64,000 bases of DNA from Shewanella eurypsychrophilus (GCF_007004545.3 NZ_CP045503.2:3132501-3196500); one strand, 5' to 3'. Counted from the first letter of the stretch, positions 9,435 to 19,480 are shown. Notes: generated from the letters alone by a model not told the origin. Numbers and translations are program-made.

Positions 9435-10055
9435 ATGCCATATGACTATCCAACAAAATCTTTAGAGATCCAAACTCGATTAATAAGCCTTGGTCTCCAG
9501 CCAACCCACCTTATGATGATAGGGTCATTTATTACAGTCTATGGTCTGTTTGAAACTACGCTCGAGCGATCACTGTGGGCATTGCGTGAAATAAAAGTAG
9601 AAGGTGAACGCCCTTTTACTGAAAAGATGAACACCGCAGCTCAGTTTAAAATGTTAGGCGATGGGAACCCCAAGCTGACTGACAAATGCAATGCCATCCT
9701 AAAAGTAGCAGCACATGCCGCAAGAGATCTGAATGAATACCGCAATAGCCTTGTTCATGGCTATCTGCTGTCCTTTGGACCCGACAGTGTTCCTAGCTTC
9801 CTGAAAAATCCTCGATGGCATGGGGAGGATAGGAAGAAGGCTGCTGGGGATGCGTACATCGATGAGCCTTTCCAAGACTTAGTGCTAATCGCAGCTTGGA
9901 ACCTGTTTGTACTCGTTAGAAATGTTGAAAAGGTCTTCACCGACCCAAAAGCCTGGGAAGCTATTGAAGCCATGAAGGAAGATGTTGAGCGAGCAAAAAG
10001 CTACGCGAACGAAACCCGTCATCTAGCTTCACTCATGAACCATGATAAAAATTGA
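9435..10055 (+). CDS. HEPN-like hypothetical protein
   Basis: 206 residues, mainly helical. It contains EYRNSLVHGY (about residue 105), the R-x4-6-H signature of HEPN ribonucleases and toxins. The N-terminal part (ITVYGLFETTLERSLW) is typical of the first HEPN helices. There is no adjacent MNT antitoxin, so it may act alone or be a non-toxic HEPN protein. It is transcribed opposite to its neighbours, gajA and the LA2681-type gene. The HEPN call rests on one motif and the helical pattern. Confidence 0.55.
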   Translation: MPYDYPTKSLEIQTRLISLGLQPTHLMMIGSFITVYGLFETTLERSLWALREIKVEGERPFTEKMNTAAQFKMLGDGNPKLTDKCNAILKVAAHAARDLNEYRNSLVHGYLLSFGPDSVPSFLKNPRWHGEDRKKAAGDAYIDEPFQDLVLIAAWNLFVLVRNVEKVFTDPKAWEAIEAMKEDVERAKSYANETRHLASLMNHDKN

Positions 10056-10421
10056 GAATTACGGGCTTTACGAGATATCGGCGACGGATCTTTAGCTGAA
10101 CAAAGAAAAAGCTTTATATACCACGTCGTCCCATTAACAGTTGTTAGCTAATACACAATACAAAGTTAATTACATAATTAGCCATTAGAAAAATAGATAA
10201 ATTACTGCCAAAAGATACTTGTCTCAAATCTAAGGCTAAATGACTTTGGGGCACAAACGTGCAAGCCATCAAATTCAGGAATAAACATCAGTTAGTTACA
10301 GATTTAGTTAGTTGAGTATTAGACGTCAACAAGCTGAGGTGTAGCGATAGCTTAAGTTTATTCCAAGAATGCGCGTTACTCGTCTAGGAAAATCTGGTTA
10401 ATCTACTTACAGGGTCAATTA

Positions 10422-12152
10422 CTATTTTAAAGGCACTTCTTTAGGAATCATTAATACACCTTTATCAGGCTTGTTTTTCTCTTCGACATGGATAGCAAGC
10501 GAAAGGTACATAATCGAGCTTCGAGCCAGCTTCATCAACGTCATAAGCCTTGATTCAAACTCACTCTCTTTGATCAGCACTGAATGACTTGAAAGCTTTA
10601 GTTGCTCATCGATTTTTGATTTTGCTCGCTCTAAGTATTTGTAGACTGATTGTTTTTTAGTTTCCAATTCTGCTTTAAGAGCGTCATTCTGCGTCTTTTT
10701 CGCTGAAGATATTTTACCATATAGCTCCTGAAGTTGTATTTCAAAGCCTTCTATCTCACTATTAAGCATTTCAAGTTGCGATTGCTTAAAAGCGACATCT
10801 GATTGAATTAAGGTATAACCAAAATCATCAACAATCTTTAAAGAACGATGCTCTATAGCATTTCTAATCTCAGAAAACGCCTTTGCATCAGGATCGAGCC
10901 AACGACTAACTGAAGTTGAGTCTTTCACATCTCGGATGTCTTTGAGAATATAGAATAGCGCATGGATAAAGCAATTCTGGCTGTTTTTAAGCTTACTGTG
11001 CGGTTTCCAGTTCTTACTACCTTTCAGTTCCCTAAAGATACTGTCAAAGCTTATTTTATGATCATGCTCGATATCATTTAGACCAAAAAAACGGTTGATA
11101 AAATAAGCGACTTTATCAAAGAGAGAATAAAGCGATCTGAATGCACTTTTGTAATGACTGGCTTTTAGATTGGTGATGGAGTGCGACATATCCTCAACGT
11201 GTGGATATGTTTTGTTAAAGAAATGTTCATAATCATTGGGCATGTCTTTCGCCGAGAAAAACAAATAGCGTGCGTAGCAATAATCATTCTTTAACTCATC
11301 GAAATTCCCATGATATACAAGTTCTTCATGCATCGATAAAGTTGTGTTAATTTGTTGAGAAAAAGAGGGTAAAGTCATAATGTCTTGATAGACAATTTCA
11401 GACTCGCTAACATCGTTTAAATCATTTATAAAAAGCTTGTTATCACCACACCATTTTAAATAGTTCCCGTGTTTTCTTGTCTCAACCTCTTCTTCAAAAG
11501 AATCAAAATAATCAAAATCTTCAAGTTTATAAGTATCTTCGAACCATGCTTTAAAATTCATAAAATTGCTGTCTTCTGAATATGCAATTCTTTGTTCTGG
11601 ATGGAGTTGTTCGAGTCTTTCAAGACCTAAGTTGATGAGTTTGTACGCAGTAAAATAATGATAATGCTTATGACTAGGATCGTAAGTCGTACTAGCAAGA
11701 AAAAGCCCATGGTTTGCTTTTGATATAATGGATACAGCGTTTTTCGTGGTCGCTAATGCATTATCCCACAATGGAATACAGCAGAAAGCACGACCTTGAG
11801 AGCTTAGGTTATTACCTAAATTGGTTTCGATGCAGCTTTGAAGAATTAGCTCATTATCAGTTGGAAACTCGATTTGTCGAATGATGTATAGAGCTTTCCT
11901 GAAAAAAATAACGGATTTACTTAACTCATCAGAGAACCAATCCAGTTGGTGGTAACTAAAAAGTTCTTGTGAGCAATTCCCCAATGTGTAGTAAAACTGA
12001 GCTTCATCAAGGAGACTTTCAAATGAATAATCAACGCCCAAAAGCGACTCTAGGAGTGCTTTTAGCCTCTCATGGTCATGAGCTATCAAAAGCTCATCAG
12101 CTTTTAGAGACAGCTCTTTGAGTGTACTTGAATTCAATACTATTACTGACAT
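10422..12152 (-). CDS. LA2681-type HEPN protein with TPR-like N-terminus
   Basis: About 576 residues. The N-terminal half is helical with TPR-like spacing and a DPSHKHYHYFTAYKL segment. The C-terminal half has SEIRNAIEHR (about residue 428), the R-x4-H HEPN motif of the LA2681 family, then a coiled coil (about 460-520). HEPN proteins in defence islands usually cut RNA. A GTG at 12176 is an alternative start. About 85 bp upstream of the chosen ATG lies an octamer tandem repeat that could vary expression. The 10056-10421 gap behind it holds nothing I can support. Confidence 0.7.
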   Translation of the reverse strand: MSVIVLNSSTLKELSLKADELLIAHDHERLKALLESLLGVDYSFESLLDEAQFYYTLGNCSQELFSYHQLDWFSDELSKSVIFFRKALYIIRQIEFPTDNELILQSCIETNLGNNLSSQGRAFCCIPLWDNALATTKNAVSIISKANHGLFLASTTYDPSHKHYHYFTAYKLINLGLERLEQLHPEQRIAYSEDSNFMNFKAWFEDTYKLEDFDYFDSFEEEVETRKHGNYLKWCGDNKLFINDLNDVSESEIVYQDIMTLPSFSQQINTTLSMHEELVYHGNFDELKNDYCYARYLFFSAKDMPNDYEHFFNKTYPHVEDMSHSITNLKASHYKSAFRSLYSLFDKVAYFINRFFGLNDIEHDHKISFDSIFRELKGSKNWKPHSKLKNSQNCFIHALFYILKDIRDVKDSTSVSRWLDPDAKAFSEIRNAIEHRSLKIVDDFGYTLIQSDVAFKQSQLEMLNSEIEGFEIQLQELYGKISSAKKTQNDALKAELETKKQSVYKYLERAKSKIDEQLKLSSHSVLIKESEFESRLMTLMKLARSSIMYLSLAIHVEEKNKPDKGVLMIPKEVPLK

Positions 12153-12235
12153 ATAGAACGCCGTTAGATTAATCACACATCACTTTAAACGTATGAACAT
12201 TTCAATCAATTCACTTCAGATGCGCAAGTCACATA

Positions 12236-12273
12236 TCGAATGGTCGAATGGTCGAATGGTCGAATGGTCGAAT
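12236..12273. repeat. Octamer tandem repeat, 4.75 units
   Basis: The unit TCGAATGG is repeated head to tail. It lies upstream of the HEPN gene that starts at 12152, where slipped-strand changes could shift promoter spacing. It is outside any coding region. Confidence 0.9.
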
Positions 12274-12406
12274 TTAGCCCAAACGGTAACATTCGCCATA
12301 ACAGAAGCCTAATAACTAACTATACATTGATAATACCCTAATAGGGTAGACGAGTTACTGGCATTACAAAAAATGTATGGCACATCTAGTCCCTAAGCTT
12401 TAGGGA

Positions 12407-13342
12407 TTAATCTTCTTCACAAAGCCGTTTATATTTCCGCTTGGCATTTCTTACCTGTAGATCATCAACCAGCTTATCAAATGGAATATCAAAAGCGACA
12501 TTCGCAAAAGCGGCAATGGCTTGGTTCGATAATTCAAAATCATCAGGTATTTTAAAGTAACAATTGTCTCCATCATTTTCTTCAGAAAACTGCACAGTTC
12601 TTAATATTGCCCTGATTTGATCTGCACTAGATGAGCGCTCGGTTCTAGTGAGAATCAGATCTAGTTCTGAACTCGTCTCAATTGAGGCATTTTGAGCATC
12701 AATCCCAAGTTGAGTAACTATTTGGCTAATGGATGGGTAATACCTTAGGTCATACGGGCCAACAGTATTTCTCAACGATTCTTTTAAATAACCTTCAAAC
12801 ATGTAATTTGATTGTCCTGCATCTTCTATAAGTTTGAATAGAGCATAGTGAGTGTTGCTTGTAAATGAAGTGCTTTCATGTAGTTGAGTTCTCTTATCCA
12901 GTTCTTCCGCGAGTTCAAATGCAAGCTTGGAAATTTTGTCATTAATCGCTTTCAACTCTTTTGGAGCCGTTCTGACTTCCTCTACTTGGCTCTCATTTCC
13001 GAATGCCACTGCGTCTATTACAAGATCAATGAAACGATTCATTTGAGGAATTGTTAGGGATTGATACATCACCTTTACATGTGGCTCTATTTCTGAATAC
13101 CGCTCTATAAGCCTCTTAATTACCGCGTAGTCAGAACGGTGCCTTTTCCCCTCGGCCGCCTCCTTTAGTTGCCCCTCCAAATACTCAAATGCGTTAAGCT
13201 CTGTAAATTCACCCACCATACTATTCTCCGCTCTTGTTAACTGGTGTTTTGCAAAGCTAATCGATCCCGAACCTAAAGTACCAATCTGAGTTAAATATTT
13301 TTTTAGCGAACTGAGATTGGAAATCTCAATCTGAATCGCCAC
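12407..13342 (-). CDS. Hypothetical protein, defence-island
   Basis: 311 residues, unrecognised, soluble and largely helical. No catalytic motif stands out. It follows the helicase operon on the same strand but is separated from it by about 410 bp with a double hairpin, so it likely has its own promoter. It ends about 230 bp before the HEPN gene's upstream region. It could be a partner of either neighbour; co-occurrence in other genomes would decide. Confidence 0.5.
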   Translation of the reverse strand: MAIQIEISNLSSLKKYLTQIGTLGSGSISFAKHQLTRAENSMVGEFTELNAFEYLEGQLKEAAEGKRHRSDYAVIKRLIERYSEIEPHVKVMYQSLTIPQMNRFIDLVIDAVAFGNESQVEEVRTAPKELKAINDKISKLAFELAEELDKRTQLHESTSFTSNTHYALFKLIEDAGQSNYMFEGYLKESLRNTVGPYDLRYYPSISQIVTQLGIDAQNASIETSSELDLILTRTERSSSADQIRAILRTVQFSEENDGDNCYFKIPDDFELSNQAIAAFANVAFDIPFDKLVDDLQVRNAKRKYKRLCEED

Positions 13343-13644
13343 TGTTTCTCAGACCACTAAAAACACTAGATCAACGAATCGAATTACTCCCTACACTATA
13401 TGCAGAAATTGGTGAGATGATCTGAAGTAGTAATAGTGGCCACTCTGTATAATTACTAAAATTTGGTCAATTGCTCAGGCACTGAAAAAGCTTGCTCTGG
13501 TGCTTCTACCAAATTTTGGGGCAAAAACGAGATAGATAAATCTGTCTATATCTACTAACTAATAGTCACCTATAGAGGCAAATACCTTTCAAAGTTACTC
13601 TCAGTGTTGTTAAGAACAATGAAAAAGCGAATATAAAAATCAAA

Positions 13645-13706
13645 ATGTACAGCATTATCATATTTGATAACGCTGTACATGACTGTTATCAAATATGATA
13701 ACAGTC
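13645..13706 (-). terminator. Back-to-back hairpins, probable terminator
   Basis: Hairpin 1 (13645-13680) has a 16-bp stem with one G.U pair and a TATT loop. Hairpin 2 (13681-13706) has an 11-bp perfect stem with an AATA loop. Both share a TTATCA-N4-TGATAA core. On the minus strand a T-rich stretch follows hairpin 1, about 100 bp after the helicase stop, which fits termination of the helicase operon. On the plus strand six T follow hairpin 2. The repeated core could instead be a paired operator for the 311-residue gene. Confidence 0.6.
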
Positions 13707-13751
13707 AGAGAGTTTTTTCAAAATGGTGACACCATAAATAAGGGCTATGCA

Positions 13752-15161
13752 TCAAAATGGCGAGTTAAAAGTCGATACAACCCTCTCTCTAAAACCACCT
13801 AAAATTTCAAATGATGGCGAATTTGCCAAAGTGTGGTTTTGATTGTTTGACGGTGTTAATAAGGGGAAGTGTGATTCATTTAAATCTGGTGTACTAAACC
13901 TAATGTTGTACTCATTTTCAGGTTGGGTACTCGTTCGTATTATTTCACTTTCACTCTGCTCTAACGAGATTGAAGCAGTTTTGGATTCTCTGAATATAAC
14001 GGGAACATCAGGTATTTCTTCAGCGATACGATTTGCAAATTCTACAAGCTTTGGTGCTGCAAAAGTAAATAGCCAAGCCTCCTGATTGATAGCCTTGTTT
14101 ACTCGTAATATCCTACCGAGTACTTGCCTAAAATAGAGTTCGGTTTTAACTCTGCTTAGGTGGCAACACACCTGCAAACGCGGGATGTCAGTACCTTCGC
14201 TTATCATGCCAACACTGACAATCCAGTTCGTTGTACTGTTCCTAAACTCATTGATTTTAAGTGAAGGTAGATCTTCTTTATAGGTAACTACTTCGGCAGT
14301 TTGGGCATATTCATTTCTGAGCATATTCAGAATGTATGTGGCATGCTCGATTGATGATGCAACGACAAGTCCAGCAGCATTAGGGTTGTGCAGTCTAATG
14401 TCGTCGAGCTTGTTAGTCGCCAGCGTTAGGGCGTGCCGAATGGCTACATCATTTTTAATGATCGATTGGTAAGTAACTAATGAACCTTTGAATAGAGCGT
14501 CTAGGCAATTAAACGTCTTAGTTTCATTTTCTTCGTCAGTAACCGAAATTCTTTCATTATCGATTAATACAATCTTTGGGCTTCGGCATACACCGTCTGC
14601 AACGGCTTCCCTTAAACCGTAGATATAATCACACTGTATTTGATTGTCTGGGTCTATATAACGAGATAAAGCTATCGGTGCTTGATCTGAGCGCCATGGA
14701 GTGCCAGTTAACGCTAAAGTATATTCGGCTTGGCTTTGAATATTCAATAAGATCTCTTCCCCCCAGGCGTTAGCATCTTCAAGAGAACTGCCAGAGCAAT
14801 GATGGATCTCGTCAAATATCACGAGTACCCGATTTTGTTTTAACAGTTGCCAGAAATCCTCTTTGAAAGACAGCATGCTTTGATACGTATAAGAGCAACC
14901 AACGGCACCAATGACGCCATCGAAACGACATTCCAGCCGTTTCGAGAAAGTTTGCTTAATACCCTGCGATATATTTATCGAAGGTGAAAAGCAAAGTACA
15001 AAATCGATAAGGTCTTGCTCAAGTAGCTGAATAGCGACTTCTGAAGCCATAATCGTTTTACCAGCGCCTGGAGTTGCCAAACAAAGGAAGTGTTTATGTT
15101 TGTCACTAAAGTGCTCTAGAGCGCGATTGACGCACTCTGATTGCCATTGTCTTAGATGCAT
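13752..15161 (-). CDS. SF2 DEAD/DEAH-type helicase, C-protein operon
   Basis: 469 residues. Walker A ATPGAGKT lies near residue 30, the DEIHH box (motif II) near 116, motif III LALTGTPWR near 150, and the motif VI-like FRQVLGRILR near 345. The fold resembles the helicase domains of type I/III restriction subunits and UvsW. No nuclease or methylase domain is attached. It starts 5 bp after the small winged-helix gene, so the two form an operon. The divergent promoter carries a C-protein type operator. I do not match this combination to a named defence system. Confidence 0.8.
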   Translation of the reverse strand: MHLRQWQSECVNRALEHFSDKHKHFLCLATPGAGKTIMASEVAIQLLEQDLIDFVLCFSPSINISQGIKQTFSKRLECRFDGVIGAVGCSYTYQSMLSFKEDFWQLLKQNRVLVIFDEIHHCSGSSLEDANAWGEEILLNIQSQAEYTLALTGTPWRSDQAPIALSRYIDPDNQIQCDYIYGLREAVADGVCRSPKIVLIDNERISVTDEENETKTFNCLDALFKGSLVTYQSIIKNDVAIRHALTLATNKLDDIRLHNPNAAGLVVASSIEHATYILNMLRNEYAQTAEVVTYKEDLPSLKINEFRNSTTNWIVSVGMISEGTDIPRLQVCCHLSRVKTELYFRQVLGRILRVNKAINQEAWLFTFAAPKLVEFANRIAEEIPDVPVIFRESKTASISLEQSESEIIRTSTQPENEYNIRFSTPDLNESHFPLLTPSNNQNHTLANSPSFEILGGFRERVVSTFNSPF

Positions 15162-15166
15162 TAAGG

Positions 15167-15706
15167 TTACTTTTGCTGATGAGCGAGAACAGACTTAATC
15201 GCTTTGATTTGGCCGAGGAGTTTTGAGCTGTTTTCACGGGCTTGTACATACTGGGATTCAAGGTGCGCTTTCATCTCTGGGAAGGATTGATACAACCGCA
15301 TATATTCTTCTGACTCGCCAATGCTAGTGAGTAAATCAACTTCAGATTCTTTAAGGCGATTTTCAAGCTGCTGGATAGCAGTGTTTGTGCCCACAGTAAC
15401 TGCTTTGGCTCGATTCACTTTAACCTCACTTGTACTTTGGCAGATGAAGTTAGTTTTATAAAATAGTTCTGACTTTTGGTACACGACTCTTTTGGAGTTT
15501 TTAGTTCCTTTTTTCAGCAGTAACCCCTTCTTAACCAGTCTAAGGATCTGTCTGTAAATATACTTACGAGCTTGAACAAGATCTTGGCTTACTGAAGAGT
15601 TGGCTAGATATGCATCCCGTAGCTGTGTTACATGGAAATTGTCGAAGTTCTCATCCTGAAGAATAGTGTTTAGTTGGGCGTTAATTTTGATGGATATTTT
15701 TGACAT
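15167..15706 (-). CDS. Winged-helix and coiled-coil protein
   Basis: 179 residues. The N-terminal 75 residues look like a winged helix (VTQLRDAYL, then YRQILRLVKKGLL and a basic wing). The rest is a predicted coiled coil (about 105-175). It could bind DNA and dimerise, acting as the specificity or sensor partner of the helicase that follows after 5 bp. It is the first gene of the minus-strand operon, with its start 66 bp from the C-box palindromes. Function is unknown. Confidence 0.6.
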   Translation of the reverse strand: MSKISIKINAQLNTILQDENFDNFHVTQLRDAYLANSSVSQDLVQARKYIYRQILRLVKKGLLLKKGTKNSKRVVYQKSELFYKTNFICQSTSEVKVNRAKAVTVGTNTAIQQLENRLKESEVDLLTSIGESEEYMRLYQSFPEMKAHLESQYVQARENSSKLLGQIKAIKSVLAHQQK

Positions 15707-15771
15707 TACTTTCTCGTCAGAGGCTCTTTATTTCTAGCTCACAGGGCCAGAAGAACTTTATATTAATAATG

Positions 15772-15799
15772 CGGATTATAATCCGTGGCTTTATAAGCC
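15772..15799. promoter_or_regulatory. C-box type double operator
   Basis: A 14-bp palindrome CGGATTATAATCCG (15772-15785) is followed one base later by GGCTT-N3-AAGCC (15787-15799). The layout, including the GTGG joint, is that of restriction-modification controller (C) protein operators. It lies between the divergent C gene (start 15838) and the winged-helix/helicase operon (start 15706), so it can regulate both. Confidence 0.75.
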
Positions 15800-15837
15800 G
15801 CAACTTTGGATAGTCTTTCTCTTTAACTGAGTGAAAA

Positions 15838-16044
15838 ATGAAAGACTTAGCTATCCAATTTGGTGCGAAATTGCGTGATAAGCGCAAGACACTCGGCATT
15901 TCACAAGATAAATTGGCTCTATTAGCAGATATTGATCGAAGCTATGCTGGCCGAGTTGAGCGCGGTGAAGTCAATATCACGCTCGAAAAAGCATACCAAT
16001 TAGCAGAAGTGTTGGGATGTGATATAAGGGATCTACTGCCTTAA
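15838..16044 (+). CDS. C-protein/XRE-type transcriptional regulator
   Basis: 68 residues, one helix-turn-helix domain (LGISQDKLALLADIDRSYAGRVERGE). The length and RSYAGRVERGE motif match restriction-modification controller proteins, which activate and then repress their own promoter to delay toxic restriction genes. Its ATG lies 38 bp downstream of a C-box like double palindrome. No methyltransferase gene is near, which is unusual for a C protein. It is most likely the timing switch of the divergent helicase operon. Confidence 0.8.
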   Translation: MKDLAIQFGAKLRDKRKTLGISQDKLALLADIDRSYAGRVERGEVNITLEKAYQLAEVLGCDIRDLLP

Positions 16045-16351
16045 CATTTATGGCTGAATTACCCCGCTATCTACATGCTTCGATGGAGTTGAACTACGAA
16101 CAAAAGTTGAGTTCGAGAGAGCTTGGCAACAGATAGTGCTCTCGCTGCTCAGTCGCCAGGTAGAAAGTTATAGATCACCGAACCAACGATACATAAAAGC
16201 CATACAACAACCAAAATTAGGCTCAGGCCTGAGTTCTCCACGCTATCCCTTAACGATCCTTGTTAATGGTATAAAAGTATAGCAACTGTTCAATTTAAGG
16301 ATAATATGAATTATCTAATTTCTGTTGAGGGGGACCGGCTAAAACACTTCA

Positions 16352-16393
16352 GTCGGATAGACGACACTTGTTACCAAGTGCCGCCTACCCGAC
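16352..16393 (-). ncRNA. Minus-strand stem-loop with GUAA loop, unassigned
   Basis: A 19-bp stem closes a 4-nt loop. Read as plus-strand RNA it has three A-C mismatches; read as minus-strand RNA all three become G-U pairs and the loop is GUAA, a GNRA tetraloop. Flanking GGGGCAGG and CCGGTCCCC could close an outer helix, giving a folded RNA of about 110 nt (16328-16437). The family is unknown. The 16045-16795 interval otherwise holds no supported gene. Confidence 0.4.
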
Positions 16394-16795
16394 ATCGATG
16401 TGTCTGCAAATCCTGGCTGACATGTTCCTGCCCCAAAGTTAGTTTCGCAGTTCAAAAAATAAGTAGGGTGAGTAAGGCTTTGTCTATAGAAAAGCTAATC
16501 TGAAAGAGTGTTATAATCTAAAAAGGTTATGCCTGTCCTATCTTTTGTAAACTCTGAGTATTGCATGAAGCTAATAGTCAAAATCTGAAATGGGAAGAGC
16601 ACGTGCCTGCAATCAAGCAGGCTGCCGAATTTAGTCGACAACCAACCGATGTTAGTGTTCGAATAAAACCTGGCTAGTTCCCTTGGTCTGGAATTAGCTC
16701 TTAACTATCATTGGTTAAACATCCTGCAACATTTGTAGTTAATCAGCTTAATAATTGTTAGTATTAGCGTAATTCCCAAACAATTAGAAGTAGAT

Positions 16796-19378
16796 ATGGC
16801 AACAACAAGGACGTTCAGGTTTTTAGCAGGTAAGCGATGGTTTTCAGTATTCCTCTGTTCTGCGGTTGCTTTTTTGATCGTGACTTTGCTTGCGCAATTT
16901 ACTTGGGTAAGTCAAGGTTACCTTACTTTTGCCACATTCATAAGCGAACTTCCATTTGAACTGCAATGTATGGTTTCATTCCTTGCAGGTTTGGTAATAA
17001 GTGTCTTTTTAACAAAGCTCTATGTATGTAATAAAAACCGAGCCATTATTTTTAATCCAATGTATCCCCCCATTACAATTTCGATAGCGTTTATCCCTTT
17101 ATTTTTAGCTGTGATTTCACTATTCCAAAACGCGTTAACTCCATTTTTCAATAGTAATTTTCTTTGTCAATCCATAGTACAGCTGGCGATTTGTTTTGCA
17201 GGGATTGCAGTCAGCAATCTGTGCGCAATCTTCTGTAAGTTCTATGCAACGAACAAAGCAAAAAAGAATCAAATCCTCTCCCCAAAAGCTAGTGATAAGC
17301 CAATGGACCTTGGGACTGAGAGTGGTCTTAAAGAATGGCTTAGTGATGATTCCCCTATTGAAAGCAAGAATGATCTTGATGACAACTACAAAATTTACGT
17401 TAAACGAATAAAAGACCGAATCATGCAAAATACCAATGCATCGATTGCATTGTGTGGTGTTTTTGGTGTCGGAAAAAGCTCCATAATAAAGTGCTTAGTG
17501 AATGAATTAGAAAGTACCGACTTCCGTGACAGGAAGTTTATTCATTGTAATATTGACTGTTGGGGAGTCAATACTAGTGATATCACCCAATTTGTTTTGT
17601 CAAATATTATTGATAAAATTAATAATGAAATTGATATGAGCGCCTTCAAAAAACTGCCAGCACACTATAAAGAAGCTTTGAAAAATGGCGGTGAAAGCTT
17701 AAAACTATTGAGTATATTTTTAGATGAACATACAAACCCGACAAAAGAGTTGGAGAGTCTTAATGGTGTATTAGCTTCATGCAATCTTAGAGTACTTGTT
17801 ACTTTACAAGACCTGGATAGAAACAATGACGCGACAGATAATTTAAATAACCTTGCAGCTCTTCTTGACAGACTGAAGCCTTTGGAAAGCTTTAGCTTTA
17901 TAATTGCCATGGAGTATAAACCTGAGTATTCTGACATTATAGTTAAAGTGACAGATTACAGAGAAGATGTAATACCATCTAATTTTGCCAGCCATATAGA
18001 GAAATCCCTGGCCTGCTTTGAAAAAAGACTATTTAATAAAAATTTTAGGCTACCTAACCACCCAACAGTGCTTACTTATAAACAACTGTATAAAACAAAC
18101 CCGGCTAGGTATCGTAGGAGGATTAATACGCCTGTTATTCAAATAAACGAACTAATTCCTTCTTATAGAGTACTGAAGGATGTACTTAGGCGTGTTGATT
18201 CTATGTGGAATGAAGAAGGCATATTGGGCGAAGTGGAGCTGGTCACTTTGATGCTGATTGTTACATTGCGGGAAACTAATCCTTCTCTATTCGATTTACT
18301 CTTAAAAAACTCCGATGGCTTAATGGGAAATCTGACTAGGCCAGAGCATAAGGCTTTGGGTAAGACAGATGACTTGCCTGGGGGAGATGTTAGTAACTTG
18401 GTAGATGATATATGCAAAGGTAATGCCTTTGATAAAGCAATCATTATGAACTTATTTAATTTAGAACAGGCCTCAAGTAGACAGGGACAACTAGCCTACA
18501 ATAAGCGCACCTCATCTACAGAGCAAACTATAATGAATCGCTCTGATAACGTAAGTTATCTAAATCGAATTTTACTAGAGAAAGTTCCTACGAAAGAAGT
18601 AAGAGATCAAGATGTAATAAAAGACCTAATCATGGCAAAGAAAGGTCATATTGATCCACTGGTCATAAAACTCTCGGCTCAGCCAGACTATTTTTCTTCA
18701 TACGATAGATTTAGATGTGTTTTTTTAAGTAAATCCGAAAGCACATATGAATCCATTTTGAAGCAGGCTGTAGAGTCACCTTCTGGAAGCAATGGAATTA
18801 GTAGAGATTGGTTGTATCAAGCGTTCTTTGAGGCGCTAACCAAAGAAAACAGAGTGAGCTTGACCACCTGGCTATTAGTTAACTTCCTACAAAATGATAT
18901 TGTAATGTTCTTTGCGTACATTAATGACAACGACTCAAATAATCAGTATAAAATCACAAGCGTCCTTCTAGACGGTGAAAATAATGCAATAATTTCTGCT
19001 GCTGTTAACAACTTAGAAAGGTTCACGGGGGAATCATTTTATGAAATGGGGGAAATATTCTGCCCTCTTAATTCATCTAGGACAGCGTGTGATTGTAGTG
19101 ATTTGGTGGGAGCCTTATTAAATCGAAACAGCGTTATCTCCCTTCAATACGCAACGTTATATTTTAATTGTAAATGCTTGGATCTTAAGACCTTTCAGGA
19201 AATCCATTCTAAAATAGGAGCAGTTGATGGGTCAGATTTTAGTTCTGGTATTGAAAATATTAATTCTGACTTTAAAACCCGTAATAAAGTCCTTGAGCAG
19301 TTATCGAGCATTATAGATAAAAGAAAAGCAGATGCGACTGTGGACTCGGTTTCAGAGATGACTTTAAGCGTTCCATAG
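16796..19378 (+). CDS. KAP-family P-loop NTPase, membrane-anchored
   Basis: 860 residues. Four hydrophobic helices lie in the first 150 residues (about 15-35, 47-67, 88-108, 122-146). The KAP NTPase domain follows, with Walker A GVFGVGKSS near 222 and Walker B LVTLQDLDR near 340. The long C-terminal part is helical. KAP NTPases couple membrane anchoring to ATP hydrolysis and are frequent in phage-defence islands. It appears monocistronic. The C-terminal 400 residues match nothing I know. Confidence 0.8.
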   Translation: MATTRTFRFLAGKRWFSVFLCSAVAFLIVTLLAQFTWVSQGYLTFATFISELPFELQCMVSFLAGLVISVFLTKLYVCNKNRAIIFNPMYPPITISIAFIPLFLAVISLFQNALTPFFNSNFLCQSIVQLAICFAGIAVSNLCAIFCKFYATNKAKKNQILSPKASDKPMDLGTESGLKEWLSDDSPIESKNDLDDNYKIYVKRIKDRIMQNTNASIALCGVFGVGKSSIIKCLVNELESTDFRDRKFIHCNIDCWGVNTSDITQFVLSNIIDKINNEIDMSAFKKLPAHYKEALKNGGESLKLLSIFLDEHTNPTKELESLNGVLASCNLRVLVTLQDLDRNNDATDNLNNLAALLDRLKPLESFSFIIAMEYKPEYSDIIVKVTDYREDVIPSNFASHIEKSLACFEKRLFNKNFRLPNHPTVLTYKQLYKTNPARYRRRINTPVIQINELIPSYRVLKDVLRRVDSMWNEEGILGEVELVTLMLIVTLRETNPSLFDLLLKNSDGLMGNLTRPEHKALGKTDDLPGGDVSNLVDDICKGNAFDKAIIMNLFNLEQASSRQGQLAYNKRTSSTEQTIMNRSDNVSYLNRILLEKVPTKEVRDQDVIKDLIMAKKGHIDPLVIKLSAQPDYFSSYDRFRCVFLSKSESTYESILKQAVESPSGSNGISRDWLYQAFFEALTKENRVSLTTWLLVNFLQNDIVMFFAYINDNDSNNQYKITSVLLDGENNAIISAAVNNLERFTGESFYEMGEIFCPLNSSRTACDCSDLVGALLNRNSVISLQYATLYFNCKCLDLKTFQEIHSKIGAVDGSDFSSGIENINSDFKTRNKVLEQLSSIIDKRKADATVDSVSEMTLSVP

Positions 19379-19480
19379 AGCAGCTAAATATAGATATGTG
19401 GGGCTCAGTGTAAACTTTATTTGATCACCATACTTTTCCTAATCCCAGCAGTCACCTTTAGAGCGTTCGATCTAAAACGT

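Noticed and set aside
16306..16503. 65-codon frame
   Set aside because: Spans the minus-strand hairpin, Cys-rich by chance; the RNA fold explains the sequence better.
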